A stretch of DNA of 64,000 bases from Roseateles subflavus. GTDB lineage: Bacteria; Pseudomonadota; Gammaproteobacteria; Burkholderiales; Burkholderiaceae_C. Below the pieces are notes generated by a model. It did no database searches. It was given only the letters and a program-made list of their open reading frames with translations, and was not told where the DNA came from. The stretch covers positions 1,116,001-1,180,000 of the forward strand of contig NZ_JASVDS010000001.1 of assembly GCF_030285365.1 (NCBI RefSeq), written 5' to 3'. Positions 27,872-36,751 of the stretch are shown piece by piece. Every line of letters begins with the position of its first letter. The stretch's first letter is position 1. The position numbers and the translations under genes were made by a program.

Positions 27872-27913
27872 TCCCCTGGGAAGAATGGCTTTCACAGCAG
27901 TTTTCCCAGGGAG
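27872..27913 (+). promoter_or_regulatory. Potential mRNA hairpin covering the ohyA ribosome-binding site
   Basis: CCCTGGGAA (27874-27882) is perfectly complementary to TTCCCAGGG (27903-27911); a G-U and an A-U pair extend the stem inward, leaving a loop of about 16 bases. The 3' arm overlaps the AGGGAG ribosome-binding site of ohyA (27908-27913). Folding in the leader RNA would mask the translation start region. Confidence 0.5.
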
Positions 27914-27922
27914 CACATTCCA

Positions 27923-29482
27923 ATGAAAGCCCATTTCCTCGGCAGCGGCATCGGCTCGCTGGCCGGCGCCGCCTTCATGATCCGCGACGCCGGCGTGCCC
28001 GGCACGGACATCACGATCTACGAGACCCTGCCCCTCAGCGGCGGCAGCTTGGACGCCGCCTGGCGCCCCGAGCTCGGCTACAGCCTGCGCGGCGGCCGCA
28101 TGCTCACCACGGACCACTACGAGTGCCTGTGGGACCTGATGAAGACCATCCCGTCGCTCGACCATCCGGAGCTCTCGGTCTTCGAGGAGACCGTTCGTTT
28201 CAATGAGCAGACCCCGGCGCATTCGCAGGCGCGTCTGGTGGATCGGCGGCGTCACAAGCTCGACGTCTCGCACATGGGCTTCAGCAACGCCGACCGCCTG
28301 GAACTGCTGCGTCTGACCGAGGCCAGCGAGGTCTCGCTCGGCACCAGCAAGATCAGCGACTGGCTCTCGCCGGCCTTCTTCGACACCAACTTCTGGTGGA
28401 TGTGGCAGACGACCTTCGCCTTCCAGCCCTGGCACAGCGCGGTGGAGTTCAAGCGCTACCTGCACCGCTTCATGAACGAGTTCCCGCGCATCGAGACGCT
28501 GGGGGGCGTGAAGCGCACGGTCTACAACCAGTACGACTCGCTGGTGCGGCCGCTGGAGGCCTGGCTGCTGCAGCGCGGGGTGAACTTCGTCTACGGCACG
28601 ACCGCGACGGACGTGGCGCTCGAAGTGGTGGGCGGCGAGACCGTCGCCCGGGCGATCACGCTGCGTGACGCCGCGGGCGAGCGCACCGTGCCGCTCGCGC
28701 CGCAGGACCTGGTGTTCGTGCAGAACGCCTCCATGACGGATGCCTCCAGCGTGGGCAGCATGAGCGCGCCCGCACCGCGCCTGACCAAGGCGGACAGCCA
28801 CGGCTGGGCGCTGTGGGAGAAGCTCGCGCTGGGCCGGCCGCAGTTCGGCAACCCGGCGGCCTTCAACAGCCGCATCGCGGAGTCCTACTGGCTGTCCTTC
28901 ACCGTTACCTGCCAGCAGCCGGCCTTCTTCGACCACATGGAGGCCTTCACCGGCAACCGGGCGGGCACGGGCGGTCTGGTGACGTTCAAGGACTCGAACT
29001 GGCAGATGTCCGTCGTGCTCTACCACCAGCCGCACTTCCGCGGCCAGCCCGCGCACATGCAGGTGTTCTGGGGCTACGCACTGCAGCCCGACCGCATCGG
29101 CAACTTCGTCGCCAAGCCCATGAGCGAGTGCACCGGCGCGGAGATCCTGCAGGAGCTGCGCGGCCACCTGAACCTCGACCCCGAGGTCCTGGACCAGGCC
29201 ATCTGCATTCCCTGCCGCATGCCCTACATCACGAGCATGTTCATGCCGCGCGCCCATGCGGACCGTCCGCTGCCGGTGCCGCCGGGCTCGCGCAACCTGG
29301 CCTTCGTGAGCCAGTTCGTGGAGATCGCGGACGACGTCGTCTTCACCGTCGAGTACTCGGTGCGGGCGGCGCAGATGGCCGTCTACGAGCTGCTCGGCGT
29401 GCAGCGCCCGGTGCCGTCGATCACGCGGCATGACCAGTCGCTGAAGGTCATGATGGACTCGCTCGTGAAGGCGTTCCGCTGA
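27923..29482 (+). CDS. ohyA: Oleate hydratase
   Basis: 519 residues. Oleate hydratases add water across the cis-9 double bond of unsaturated fatty acids, using FAD structurally. The N-terminal FAD-binding loop reads GSGIGSLAGA (7-16) and is followed by the family-specific YETLPLSGGSLDAA and RGGRMLTTDHYECLWDL segments; VRPLEAWLLQRGVNF, NASMTDASSVG and the C-terminal VEYSVRAAQMAVYELL also match the family. It is about the length of the shorter proteobacterial enzymes. The leader carries an FNR-like palindrome and a stem-loop overlapping the ribosome-binding site. It converges, 4 bases apart, on an RsbQ-like hydrolase gene. Confidence 0.93.
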   Translation: MKAHFLGSGIGSLAGAAFMIRDAGVPGTDITIYETLPLSGGSLDAAWRPELGYSLRGGRMLTTDHYECLWDLMKTIPSLDHPELSVFEETVRFNEQTPAHSQARLVDRRRHKLDVSHMGFSNADRLELLRLTEASEVSLGTSKISDWLSPAFFDTNFWWMWQTTFAFQPWHSAVEFKRYLHRFMNEFPRIETLGGVKRTVYNQYDSLVRPLEAWLLQRGVNFVYGTTATDVALEVVGGETVARAITLRDAAGERTVPLAPQDLVFVQNASMTDASSVGSMSAPAPRLTKADSHGWALWEKLALGRPQFGNPAAFNSRIAESYWLSFTVTCQQPAFFDHMEAFTGNRAGTGGLVTFKDSNWQMSVVLYHQPHFRGQPAHMQVFWGYALQPDRIGNFVAKPMSECTGAEILQELRGHLNLDPEVLDQAICIPCRMPYITSMFMPRAHADRPLPVPPGSRNLAFVSQFVEIADDVVFTVEYSVRAAQMAVYELLGVQRPVPSITRHDQSLKVMMDSLVKAFR

Positions 29483-29486
29483 CGTC

Positions 29487-30344
29487 TCAGGACGCCTGCG
29501 GCTGCGGCACCCTGGCGGCCGGCCGCGGGCCCGTGGCCGGGCGGTCTTCCGGCGGCGAGAGCAGCGCCTCCAGCGCGCGGATGACGAGCTGCGGATGCGT
29601 GATGTGCGGGCAGTGGCCGGAGTTCTCGAGCAACCGCAAGGTGGAGCCGGCGATGTGCCGGTGCAGGTAGTCACCCACCTCGACGGGCGCGAAGCTGTCC
29701 TGCGTGCTCTGCAGGATCAGCGTGGGGCAGCGCACCTCGGTCAGCCGCGAACGGCAGTCGACGTAGAAGGCCAGCCGCGCGAATCGCGCCGCGATCATCG
29801 GGTCCAGGGCGTGCAGCCCGAGCCCGAAGGCCTCGATGTGCTGGGGCGCATTGTCGGCACCGATGGCCACCGGCGCGAGGGAGGCTACCCAGGCGCCGTA
29901 GTCCGCATCCATCTGGGCCAGCAGCCCGGCCACCTCCCGCCGCGCGAAGCCGCCACGGTAGCCCGGCTCGTCAATGAAATGCGGCGAGACATTCAGCAGC
30001 ACCAGACGCCCGAAGCGCGCAGGCTCGATCAGGCTGGCCAGCAGCCCAATGACGCCGCCGACCGAATGCCCGATGTAGACGATCGGCCGCGGGGGCAGGT
30101 CGTGCAGGAGGTCCAGCAGATCGAGGGCATAGCCCTCCAGCGAGCTGTGCCGCTGGTCGCAGTGCGCCAGGCGGTCCGAGCCGCCGAAACCCACGTGGTC
30201 GAACAGCAGGACCTGGTGCCGAGCCGCGAAAGCCTCCGCCACGGTTCGCCAAGAGGACTGGTCCGAGCCGAAGCCATGGCCGAACACCAGCGTGGGGTCG
30301 CCGTCACCGAAAAGATGCCGATGGTTGCGCGTGCGATGCACCAT
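29487..30344 (-). CDS. Alpha/beta hydrolase, RsbQ-like
   Basis: 285 residues. The oxyanion-hole region HGFGSDQSSW (23-32) and the nucleophile elbow GHSVGG (Ser94) are typical of the RsbQ/KAI2 type of alpha/beta hydrolase; DSFAPVEVGDYLH holds the acidic residue and SGHCPH the catalytic histidine. RsbQ proteins act with PAS-domain phosphatases in stress signalling or hydrolyse small butenolide-like molecules. No RsbP homologue is adjacent, so the partner or substrate is unknown. A Pro/Arg-rich tail of about 25 residues follows the last helix. Confidence 0.87.
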   Translation of the reverse strand: MVHRTRNHRHLFGDGDPTLVFGHGFGSDQSSWRTVAEAFAARHQVLLFDHVGFGGSDRLAHCDQRHSSLEGYALDLLDLLHDLPPRPIVYIGHSVGGVIGLLASLIEPARFGRLVLLNVSPHFIDEPGYRGGFARREVAGLLAQMDADYGAWVASLAPVAIGADNAPQHIEAFGLGLHALDPMIAARFARLAFYVDCRSRLTEVRCPTLILQSTQDSFAPVEVGDYLHRHIAGSTLRLLENSGHCPHITHPQLVIRALEALLSPPEDRPATGPRPAARVPQPQAS

Positions 30345-30464
30345 GCCTGACTCCCTGAACGCAAGACCCGGATCCGGACGTGGCGGAATGCCGTGGCCGC
30401 TGGCGCCAGCTTAGGCGGGAGCCCAAGCCGGGATCAAGCCCCCTCCATCGGGCTCAGAGGGCGC

Positions 30465-31148
30465 TCAGCAGATCGTGCCCTCGCTCACATGCAGATCCTC
30501 GCCGGCCTGCAGCGCGGCCTGGAGCGCCAGGCGCAGGCCCGTCGTCATCGTGTCCAGCGCCATCGAGGCCGCGTGCGGGTGGTGCGCTGCCTGCTCCGGC
30601 AGGTAGGGCACGTGCAGGAAGCCGCCCTGGCGCAGCCACGGACGCTGCTGCGCGAGGTGCATCAGCCCGTAGAAGACGTGGTTGCACACGAAGGTGCCGG
30701 CCGTGTAGGACACCTCCGCGGGCAGTCCCGCGCTGCGCAGGGCCTGCGCCATGCGCTTGACCGGCAGCGTCGTGAAATAGGCCGCCGGGCCACTCGCCTG
30801 CACCGGGCGGTCGATGGGCTGCGCACCGGCGTTGTCGGGGATGCGGGCATCATCGAGATTGATGGCCACGCGCTCCAGGCTCAGGGCGCTGCGACCGCCC
30901 GCCTGGCCGCAGCACAGCACGAGGCGCGGCCGCAGGCGGTCGATGTGGCCGGCCAGCGCGTCCAGCGCCGCATCGAACACGCAGGGCAGCACGGCCGCCT
31001 CCACCCGGACGCCGGGCAGGACGAGCTCCCCCTGCAGGCGCAGCGCCAGCTGGGCGGACGGGTTCACGGCCTCGCCGTCGAAGGGCTCGAAGCCCGTGAC
31101 GAGGACGCAGTCGTGCGCAGTCTTGGGGGGCGTCACAGGGGCATTCAT
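30465..31148 (-). CDS. pcp: Pyrrolidone-carboxylate peptidase (pyroglutamyl peptidase I)
   Basis: 227 residues. The C15 peptidase triad is visible: Glu92 in SLERVAIN, Cys155 in GTFVCNHVFY and His179 in GFLHVPYLP. The N-terminal VLVTGFEPFDG is also diagnostic. The cytoplasmic enzyme removes N-terminal pyroglutamate from peptides. It is the last gene of a six-gene minus-strand operon with 5-oxoprolinase genes and a putative transporter, so the released 5-oxoproline can be converted to glutamate. The ATG at 31148 lies 14 bases from the DUF979 stop codon. Confidence 0.95.
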   Translation of the reverse strand: MNAPVTPPKTAHDCVLVTGFEPFDGEAVNPSAQLALRLQGELVLPGVRVEAAVLPCVFDAALDALAGHIDRLRPRLVLCCGQAGGRSALSLERVAINLDDARIPDNAGAQPIDRPVQASGPAAYFTTLPVKRMAQALRSAGLPAEVSYTAGTFVCNHVFYGLMHLAQQRPWLRQGGFLHVPYLPEQAAHHPHAASMALDTMTTGLRLALQAALQAGEDLHVSEGTIC

Positions 31149-31162
31149 GGCAGCGGTCCGGG

Positions 31163-32185
31163 TCAGACGATCAGGTAGAGCAGCACGGTCTGCAGGGCGA
31201 GCAGCAGCAGCGCCGTCGGGGCCTGCGCCTTGATCACGCCGTGGCGGTCCTGCAGGTTCAGCAGTGCGGCGGGGACGATGTTGAAGTTGGCGGCCATGGG
31301 CGTCAGCAGGGTGCCGCAATAGCCGCACAGCATGCCGATGGAGAGCACCGGCGCGGGGTTGGCGCCATGGCCCTGGATCAGGAAGGGCAGGGCGACGCCC
31401 GCGGCCATGACCGGGAAGGCGGCGAAGGCATTGCCCATGACCATGGTGAAGGCGGCCATGCCGAGCGTGTAGGTCATGACTACCGCGGCCTTGTTGTCGG
31501 GGCGCAGCAGCAGGCGCGTCAGCGACTCCACCGCCTGCCCGGTATGGCTCGCCAGGAAGACGCCGCCGAGCATGGCCAGCATCAGCGGCAGCACCAGCGG
31601 CCAGCCGATGGACTCGATCACGCCCTGCGAGGCGGCCAGCGCGTGGCGAGGCGACTCGCCGGTGATGCGCCAGCCCAGCAGCACTGCGCAGAGGCAGGCC
31701 AGCGTCAGGGCGCCGAGCGTCAGGGCCTGGGGCGCCAGCAGGCTCCAGTGCGACACCCGCAGCCAGGGCCCGACGAGCACGCCGGCCACGGTCAGCGCCG
31801 GGATCGCCAGCACCGGCAGGAAGAGGCGGTGACCGAGCACGCTCGCGCGCTGCTGGCGCAGGGCGAGGGCCCGGGGTGAGGGCGCGGCGCCCGATCCGCG
31901 GCTCAGGCCCAGCCCGGCGATGAGCCCGAGCAGCAGCACCAGCCCGCCGACGAGTCGGTAGGTCAGCGTCTGGCCCAGCTGCGCCGTCATCAGGTCACCG
32001 GCGAGGAAAGGCAGCGCGAACAGTGCCCAGAACAGGCCGCGCCAGAAGCGCCGCGGCGTGCCGGTGTCACGCCAGCAGGCGATGGCGACCCACACCAGCA
32101 CGACGCCCACCAGCGGCAGCGTCAGGCCGGGGCTGATCAGCGCCTGCACGGCGGTGCTGCCGTCGGCAGCGGCGGGCGCGCTCAT
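31163..32185 (-). CDS. DUF979 family membrane protein (putative 5-oxoproline transporter component)
   Basis: 340 residues with about nine hydrophobic segments. Conserved patches include TYTLGMAAFTMVMGNAFAAF and GYCGTLLTPMAANFN. DUF979 proteins regularly occur beside DUF969 and pyrrolidone-carboxylate peptidase, and the pair is thought to form a permease for 5-oxoproline or pyroglutamyl compounds; here they lie between pxpA and pcp. The ATG overlaps the DUF969 stop codon by 4 bases. Transport has not been shown from sequence. Confidence 0.88.
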   Translation of the reverse strand: MSAPAAADGSTAVQALISPGLTLPLVGVVLVWVAIACWRDTGTPRRFWRGLFWALFALPFLAGDLMTAQLGQTLTYRLVGGLVLLLGLIAGLGLSRGSGAAPSPRALALRQQRASVLGHRLFLPVLAIPALTVAGVLVGPWLRVSHWSLLAPQALTLGALTLACLCAVLLGWRITGESPRHALAASQGVIESIGWPLVLPLMLAMLGGVFLASHTGQAVESLTRLLLRPDNKAAVVMTYTLGMAAFTMVMGNAFAAFPVMAAGVALPFLIQGHGANPAPVLSIGMLCGYCGTLLTPMAANFNIVPAALLNLQDRHGVIKAQAPTALLLLALQTVLLYLIV

Positions 32186-32892
32186 GCGGCCTCCCAGGTG
32201 CTGGACTCGAGCGGCATGGCGGCGGCGATCTGCGCATCCAGCCGTGACAGCCGGGCCAGGTGCACGACGGCGGCGCACAGCGCGGTGGGAATCGCCCAGA
32301 GCCCGATGACGAGCGGCTCGGCCACCGGTATGCCGCTCTGCTGCATGAAGCTGTGGATCAGCAGCACGGCGCCGAAGGCGATGAAGATGTCCTCGCCGAA
32401 GAAGAGGGCCACGTTGTCACAGGCCGCGGCCTGCGCGAGGATGCGCTCGCGCAGGGCCGGTGGCAGGGGCCCGTGGCGGTGCACGGCGAGCCCCTCGGCC
32501 ATGGGCGCCAGCAGCGGGCGCACCGTCTGGGCCGGGCCGCCGAGGCTGGTCAGCCCGAGCGCGGCCGTGCCCTGGCGCAGCAGGTAATAGAGCATGAGCA
32601 GGCGGCCGGTGCTGGCGCCTCGCAGGCGCCCCACCCAGGCCTGGGCGTGCTCGCGCAGGCCGTGCTTCTCCACCAGCGCCACGACCGGCAGGAGCAGGAC
32701 CACGGCCGCCAGCGAGCGGCTCGCCAGGAACTTCTCGCCAAAGAGCTCCAGCAGGGCCAGCGGCTGCAGACCGGCACACAGGCCGGTGACGGCACCGGCC
32801 ACCAGCACCACGAGCAGCGCGTTGAAACGCAGCGCAAAGCCGGCCACGACGAGAGGGATGCCGACCAGCGGCAGGAAGGAGGAGGGTTCCAT
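32182..32892 (-). CDS. DUF969 family membrane protein (putative 5-oxoproline transporter component)
   Basis: 236 residues with about six hydrophobic segments; family features are the N-terminal LPLVGIPLVVAGFALRFN and the central GGPAQTVRPLLAPMAEG. It is the constant partner of DUF979, with which it overlaps by 4 bases. Position between pxpA and DUF979 in a pyroglutamate operon supports a joint transport role. The ATG at 32892 is 4 bases from the pxpA stop codon. Confidence 0.88.
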   Translation of the reverse strand: MEPSSFLPLVGIPLVVAGFALRFNALLVVLVAGAVTGLCAGLQPLALLELFGEKFLASRSLAAVVLLLPVVALVEKHGLREHAQAWVGRLRGASTGRLLMLYYLLRQGTAALGLTSLGGPAQTVRPLLAPMAEGLAVHRHGPLPPALRERILAQAAACDNVALFFGEDIFIAFGAVLLIHSFMQQSGIPVAEPLVIGLWAIPTALCAAVVHLARLSRLDAQIAAAMPLESSTWEAA

Positions 32893-32907
32893 GGGGTCAG
32901 GTCTTGC
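32893..32907 (+). repeat. Copy of recurring motif GGGGTCAGGTCTTGC (DUF969-pxpA junction)
   Basis: A perfect 15-base match to the complement of the sequence at 13206-13220. It spans the 4-base gap between the start codon of the DUF969 gene and the C-terminal codons of pxpA. Confidence 0.6.
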
Positions 32908-33679
32908 GTGAGGCGGGGGCGCGCACGGCGATCCCGGCGGCATTCAGGTGTTCATGCAGAGCGCGCACCAGCGGCAGCGCGGCCAGGCCGTCGCCGTGCA
33001 CGCACAGGGTGTCGATGCGCAGGTGCAGCGGTGTGCCGCCGGCCGTCGTCACGGCCTCGCCGCGGGCCAGCGCCAGGCCCTGCGCCACGCCGTCGGCGAT
33101 CTCCTGCAGCACGGCGCCGGCTTCGCTGCGGGGCTGCAGGGCGCCGGCGGCGGTGTAGCGGCGGTCTGCGAAGCCTTCCTCGCGCACGGGCATGCCGGCG
33201 CTGCGCGCGGTGGCCGCGAGCGGGCTGCCGGCCAGCGCGACGAGCGCCAGCCCGGGCGCCTCGCGCGGCAGCAGCGTCAGCAGCAGCTCGATCAGGCGCG
33301 GGTCCTGCGCGGCCTGGTTGTAGAGCGCGCCGTGCGGCTTCACATGCTGCGGCGTGGCGCCTTCAGCCGCGGCCGCCCGCTGGAAATCCTGCAGTTGCCG
33401 GGCCAGCTCGCCGCCCAGCGCCAACAGCCCGGCGGCATCGAGTGCCTGGGCCCGGCGGCCGAAGCCGGCGCGGTCCGGGAAGCTGGGATGCGCGCCGACG
33501 GCAACGCCCTGCGCCCGGGCCTGGGCGATCGAGGCCCGCATGCTGGCCGCATCGCCCGTGTGCCCGCCGCAGGCGATGTTGGCGGAGCTGATCCAGGGCA
33601 GGATGAGCGCCTCGTCCGGGCAGCCTTCGCCGAGGTCCGCGTTGAGGTCCAGCGAGGGCAGTGGGGGGCGTGCGTGCAT
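32897..33679 (-). CDS. pxpA: 5-oxoprolinase subunit PxpA (LamB/YcsF family)
   Basis: 260 residues. The family signatures are clear: LDLNADLGEG at the N-terminus, SANIACGGHTGD, VGAHPSFPDRAGFGRR and HVKPHGALYN. With PxpB and PxpC it forms the bacterial ATP-dependent 5-oxoprolinase that opens 5-oxoproline to glutamate. It is third in the operon, 16 bases after pxpC. The ATG at 33679 gives the standard length; an in-frame upstream extension is not family-like. Confidence 0.95.
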   Translation of the reverse strand: MHARPPLPSLDLNADLGEGCPDEALILPWISSANIACGGHTGDAASMRASIAQARAQGVAVGAHPSFPDRAGFGRRAQALDAAGLLALGGELARQLQDFQRAAAAEGATPQHVKPHGALYNQAAQDPRLIELLLTLLPREAPGLALVALAGSPLAATARSAGMPVREEGFADRRYTAAGALQPRSEAGAVLQEIADGVAQGLALARGEAVTTAGGTPLHLRIDTLCVHGDGLAALPLVRALHEHLNAAGIAVRAPASRKT

Positions 33680-33695
33680 GGCGCGATTGTCGACG

Positions 33696-34664
33696 TCAGC
33701 GGCCGCGCAGGGCGAGGCATTGCAGGTGCAGGGCGTCCCGGGACTGGCGGCGGGCGGCACGCGCCTCGGCCTCGTCGACGGGCAGGAATCGCAGGCGCTG
33801 GCCGGGCCCCGCCTGTGCGAGGCGAGGGAGGTCGGCCTCGATGACGACGGCCAGCCGGGGATAGCCGCCGGTCGCCTGGGCATCGGCCGCCAGCACGATG
33901 GGCTGGCCGTCGGGCGGCACCTGCACCACGCCCGGCAAGACCGCATGCGACAGCAGCTCGCCGAGGTCATCGGGGCGCTCGGCGCTGCGCAGCGCGGGCC
34001 CGTCGAGGCGGCTGCCCATGCGGTTGCTGCGCGGGCTCACGCGCCAGTCGGCCTGCCAGAACGCGGCCATGGCCTCGGCATGGAAGCCTTCGGCCTCGGG
34101 ACCGGGCAGCACGCGCACGTGGAGGACGGCGGGTGACACGAAGGGGGGCAGCCCGCGACGGCGCCCCTCGGGCAGCGCAGTCGCCAGTGCAGCGGCCTCC
34201 AGCCCGTCGCCGCCCTGCAGCGCGCGACCGTGCAGGCCGCCGAAGCCGCCGGCAAGGTCGGTGCTGCAGGCGCCCAGGCGGGCCGCCGTGGCCATGCCCC
34301 CAGGCAAGGCGAGGTAGGCGAATCGCCCCGCGCGCGGCCCGTGCAATCGCAGCCGCTGGCCGGCTCGGGCGAGGTGGACCCAGCCCACCGGGCACGACGA
34401 GCCGTCCAGCAGGACCTCGAAGTCGGCGCCGGACAGGGCGAGCAGCGTGTCCCGCTCGACGCGCAGCTCCAGGGGGCCGCCACTGATCTCCAGCGCAGGG
34501 AGGGTCAGGTCTTGCCCCAGCAGCGCATTGGCCTGCTGCAGGGCGACTGCGTCCATGGCGCCAGCCTGGCCGATGCCGAGATGCCGCCACCCCGGTCGCC
34601 CCAGGTCCTGCACGCTGCTCTGCAGGCCGGGCTTGATGACGCGCAGCGTGGGACGCTCAGTCAT
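33696..34664 (-). CDS. pxpC: 5-oxoprolinase subunit PxpC (biotin-dependent carboxyltransferase-like)
   Basis: 322 residues. Family landmarks are VIKPGLQSSVQDLGRPGWRH, GIGQAGAMD, LALPGG and SNRMGSRLDGPAL. PxpC (KipA/YbgK type) pairs with PxpB in the 5-oxoprolinase complex. Its start overlaps pxpB by 8 bases, which favours equal production. The DNA near residue 52 (AlaLeuLeuGlyGlnAspLeuThr) contains a 14-base copy of the recurring GGGTCAGGTCTTGC motif. Confidence 0.94.
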   Translation of the reverse strand: MTERPTLRVIKPGLQSSVQDLGRPGWRHLGIGQAGAMDAVALQQANALLGQDLTLPALEISGGPLELRVERDTLLALSGADFEVLLDGSSCPVGWVHLARAGQRLRLHGPRAGRFAYLALPGGMATAARLGACSTDLAGGFGGLHGRALQGGDGLEAAALATALPEGRRRGLPPFVSPAVLHVRVLPGPEAEGFHAEAMAAFWQADWRVSPRSNRMGSRLDGPALRSAERPDDLGELLSHAVLPGVVQVPPDGQPIVLAADAQATGGYPRLAVVIEADLPRLAQAGPGQRLRFLPVDEAEARAARRQSRDALHLQCLALRGR

Positions 34665-35334
34665 CGCAGCGCTCCACCACGAATCGGAGGCGATCCCCCG
34701 GCTGCAGCAGCGTCGGTGCTTCGGCGCCGGCATCGAACAGCGGGAGCGAGGTCCGGCCGATCAGCTGCCAGCCGCCCGGGCTGGCGCAGGGATAGATGCC
34801 GGTCTGCGCGCCCCCGATGCCCACGGATCCGGCCGGCACCGCCGTGCGCGGCGTGGCACGCCGGGGGGTGTGCAGCGCGGGCGGCAGGCCGTCCAGGTAG
34901 GCGAAGCCCGGCAAGAAGCCCAGGAAGAAGACCCGGTACGCCGCCTCGCTGTGCCGGCGCACCACCTCGCGGGGCGCCAGTCCGTGGTGCGCCGCCACGG
35001 CCGCCAGGTCCGGACCGGCCTCGCCGCCGTAGTGCACCGGAACCTCGACGAGCCGGCCCTCGTCGGGCGCCGGCGCCGGGCGTGACTGGACGGCCTGCCA
35101 GTGCTGCAGCAGGCGCTCGGCGGCCTCGGTGCCGTCGAGGCGATCGGGATCGAAGACCCAGGTGAGGTTGCCCATGCCCGGCACGCAGTCGATGGCGTCG
35201 CCTGCCGCCCACAGTTGGTCGCGCAGACACCACAGCGACTGCTGCAGCGCGAGGCTCGGCGCCTGGCCGGGAAAGTCCAGCTGCACGGCCCGCTCGCCGA
35301 GCGGCCGGCAGCGGGCGGGGAAGGGCGATGTCAT
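34657..35334 (-). CDS. pxpB: 5-oxoprolinase subunit PxpB
   Basis: 225 residues. KipI/YbgJ-type features are CRPLGERAVQLDFP near the N-terminus, then PVHYGGEAGPDL, FFLGFLPGFAYLDGLP and GSVGIGGAQTGIYP. It is the first gene of the pxpB-pxpC-pxpA-DUF969-DUF979-pcp operon. The ATG at 35334 gives family length; an upstream in-frame ATG would add 42 unlike residues. The 273-base gap to the divergent SGNH hydrolase gene should contain the operon promoter. No regulator gene is adjacent. Confidence 0.94.
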   Translation of the reverse strand: MTSPFPARCRPLGERAVQLDFPGQAPSLALQQSLWCLRDQLWAAGDAIDCVPGMGNLTWVFDPDRLDGTEAAERLLQHWQAVQSRPAPAPDEGRLVEVPVHYGGEAGPDLAAVAAHHGLAPREVVRRHSEAAYRVFFLGFLPGFAYLDGLPPALHTPRRATPRTAVPAGSVGIGGAQTGIYPCASPGGWQLIGRTSLPLFDAGAEAPTLLQPGDRLRFVVERCDD

Positions 35335-35607
35335 GGGCGGCAGGGCGGGGTCATGGGGAGGCACGGGCGGGATCTTGCCCGGGAACGGACGACGCGTGAA
35401 CGGGCACGCGATGCGGTGTCGTGCGGCGGCATTGTCACCTGCGGGACAGGCGTGGTCCACGCTGACACAGGCCGCCCCCGCGCCCTAGGGTTTGCTGGGG
35501 TGGAGCCCCGCCGGCTTTTGCCGGATCGTGCAACGAGCTGCAACAAGACAGCCTGTGGATTCGCGTGCACGACTTGCCCACGACTCTCACCCCCAACGGA
35601 GACAAGC

Positions 35608-36723
35608 ATGAACAAGTTCTCGTCCATCCTCCTGGGCCAGCGCACGCCTCGCCGCGCCCTGGTCCGCTGCGCCACGGCCCTGGCCCTGGCCGCCAGCGTG
35701 CTGCCCGCCACGGCCAGCACGCTCAACCAGAACGTGTCCTGGACCATCGATCGCGCCGGCACCACGACGAAGTACCGCGTCGTGGCCTACGGTGATTCGA
35801 TCTACGCCGGCTACAACGGCTCCACGCTCAACGCGGCCAAGTACTCCGCGCCCACGGTGGATGCCGAGTACCTTTCCGCGCTGTGGAACGCCGACATCGA
35901 GAGCGTGCGCCGCGCCAAGTCCGGCGCCGTGGCCTCGGACGTCTACAACAACAAGATCGTGGGCGAGGCCAGCTACATGCAGGCGAGCAGCACGCGCGTC
36001 GTCACCTTCGAGATGTGCGGCAACGACGGCCTGCAGGCCCGCACGGCCTTCAAGGGCCAGAGCGGCACCTGCGACTACAGCGTGCTGGACAACGCCCTGG
36101 CCAGCTGCAAGACCTATGTGGCCAAGGCGATGGACTACATCAACGCCAATGCCTATGCCGGCACCAAGCTCAAGATCATCTCCAACCTGCACTACCCCGG
36201 CTACGCCGCGGACAACGTGCAGAGCAGCTGCAAGGACGCCGGCACCGGTGCCACCGTCAACCTGCGCGACAAGTTCCTGCCGGCACTGACGAAGATGAAC
36301 TACTGGATGTGCGAGTACGCCCGCCAGAAGGGCTTCCGCTGCGCCGACAACTTCGCGCAGTACATGGCAGCGGACTACGACAGCAACGGCGACGGGCAGG
36401 TCGACTCCGACGCGATCCGCTATGTGGCCGGCGACACCGAGGCGGCCTATGTGACCCGCATCACGTCGACCTACCGCAGCACCCTGCGCGACGCCAACAC
36501 GCACTTCGTCTCGGCCAGCAGCAGCTACGACTACATCCAGTCCGACGACACCCACCCGACCTACAACGGCGGCACGGTGACGGCCGGCCTCTTCGGCGGC
36601 AGCACGGGCTCGGGCGCGCCGCGCTACACCAGCTTCAGCGGCGGCAAGAGCCCGATCTGGAACCAGTACGGGCACGAGCGCATGGGCTGGGCCCTGTCGG
36701 TCTCGAACCCGGCGGCGCCCTGA
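35608..36723 (+). CDS. Secreted SGNH/GDSL hydrolase family protein
   Basis: 371 residues. A long signal peptide (about 1-37, cleaved after ATAS or similar) precedes the SGNH fold. Block I is YGDSIYAGY (nucleophile Ser64), block III has the GND of MCGNDG and the last block has DDTHPT with the catalytic Asp/His pair. Members are esterases or lipases acting on acyl, acetyl or polysaccharide ester bonds outside the cytoplasm. Six or more cysteines suggest disulfides and export to the periplasm or medium. A CGGAGA ribosome-binding site precedes the ATG. It heads a run of same-strand genes with gaps of about 25 bases. Confidence 0.85.
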   Translation: MNKFSSILLGQRTPRRALVRCATALALAASVLPATASTLNQNVSWTIDRAGTTTKYRVVAYGDSIYAGYNGSTLNAAKYSAPTVDAEYLSALWNADIESVRRAKSGAVASDVYNNKIVGEASYMQASSTRVVTFEMCGNDGLQARTAFKGQSGTCDYSVLDNALASCKTYVAKAMDYINANAYAGTKLKIISNLHYPGYAADNVQSSCKDAGTGATVNLRDKFLPALTKMNYWMCEYARQKGFRCADNFAQYMAADYDSNGDGQVDSDAIRYVAGDTEAAYVTRITSTYRSTLRDANTHFVSASSSYDYIQSDDTHPTYNGGTVTAGLFGGSTGSGAPRYTSFSGGKSPIWNQYGHERMGWALSVSNPAAP

Positions 36724-36751
36724 GGCGTCGCGGCCGCGCCGGGTCCTCGTC

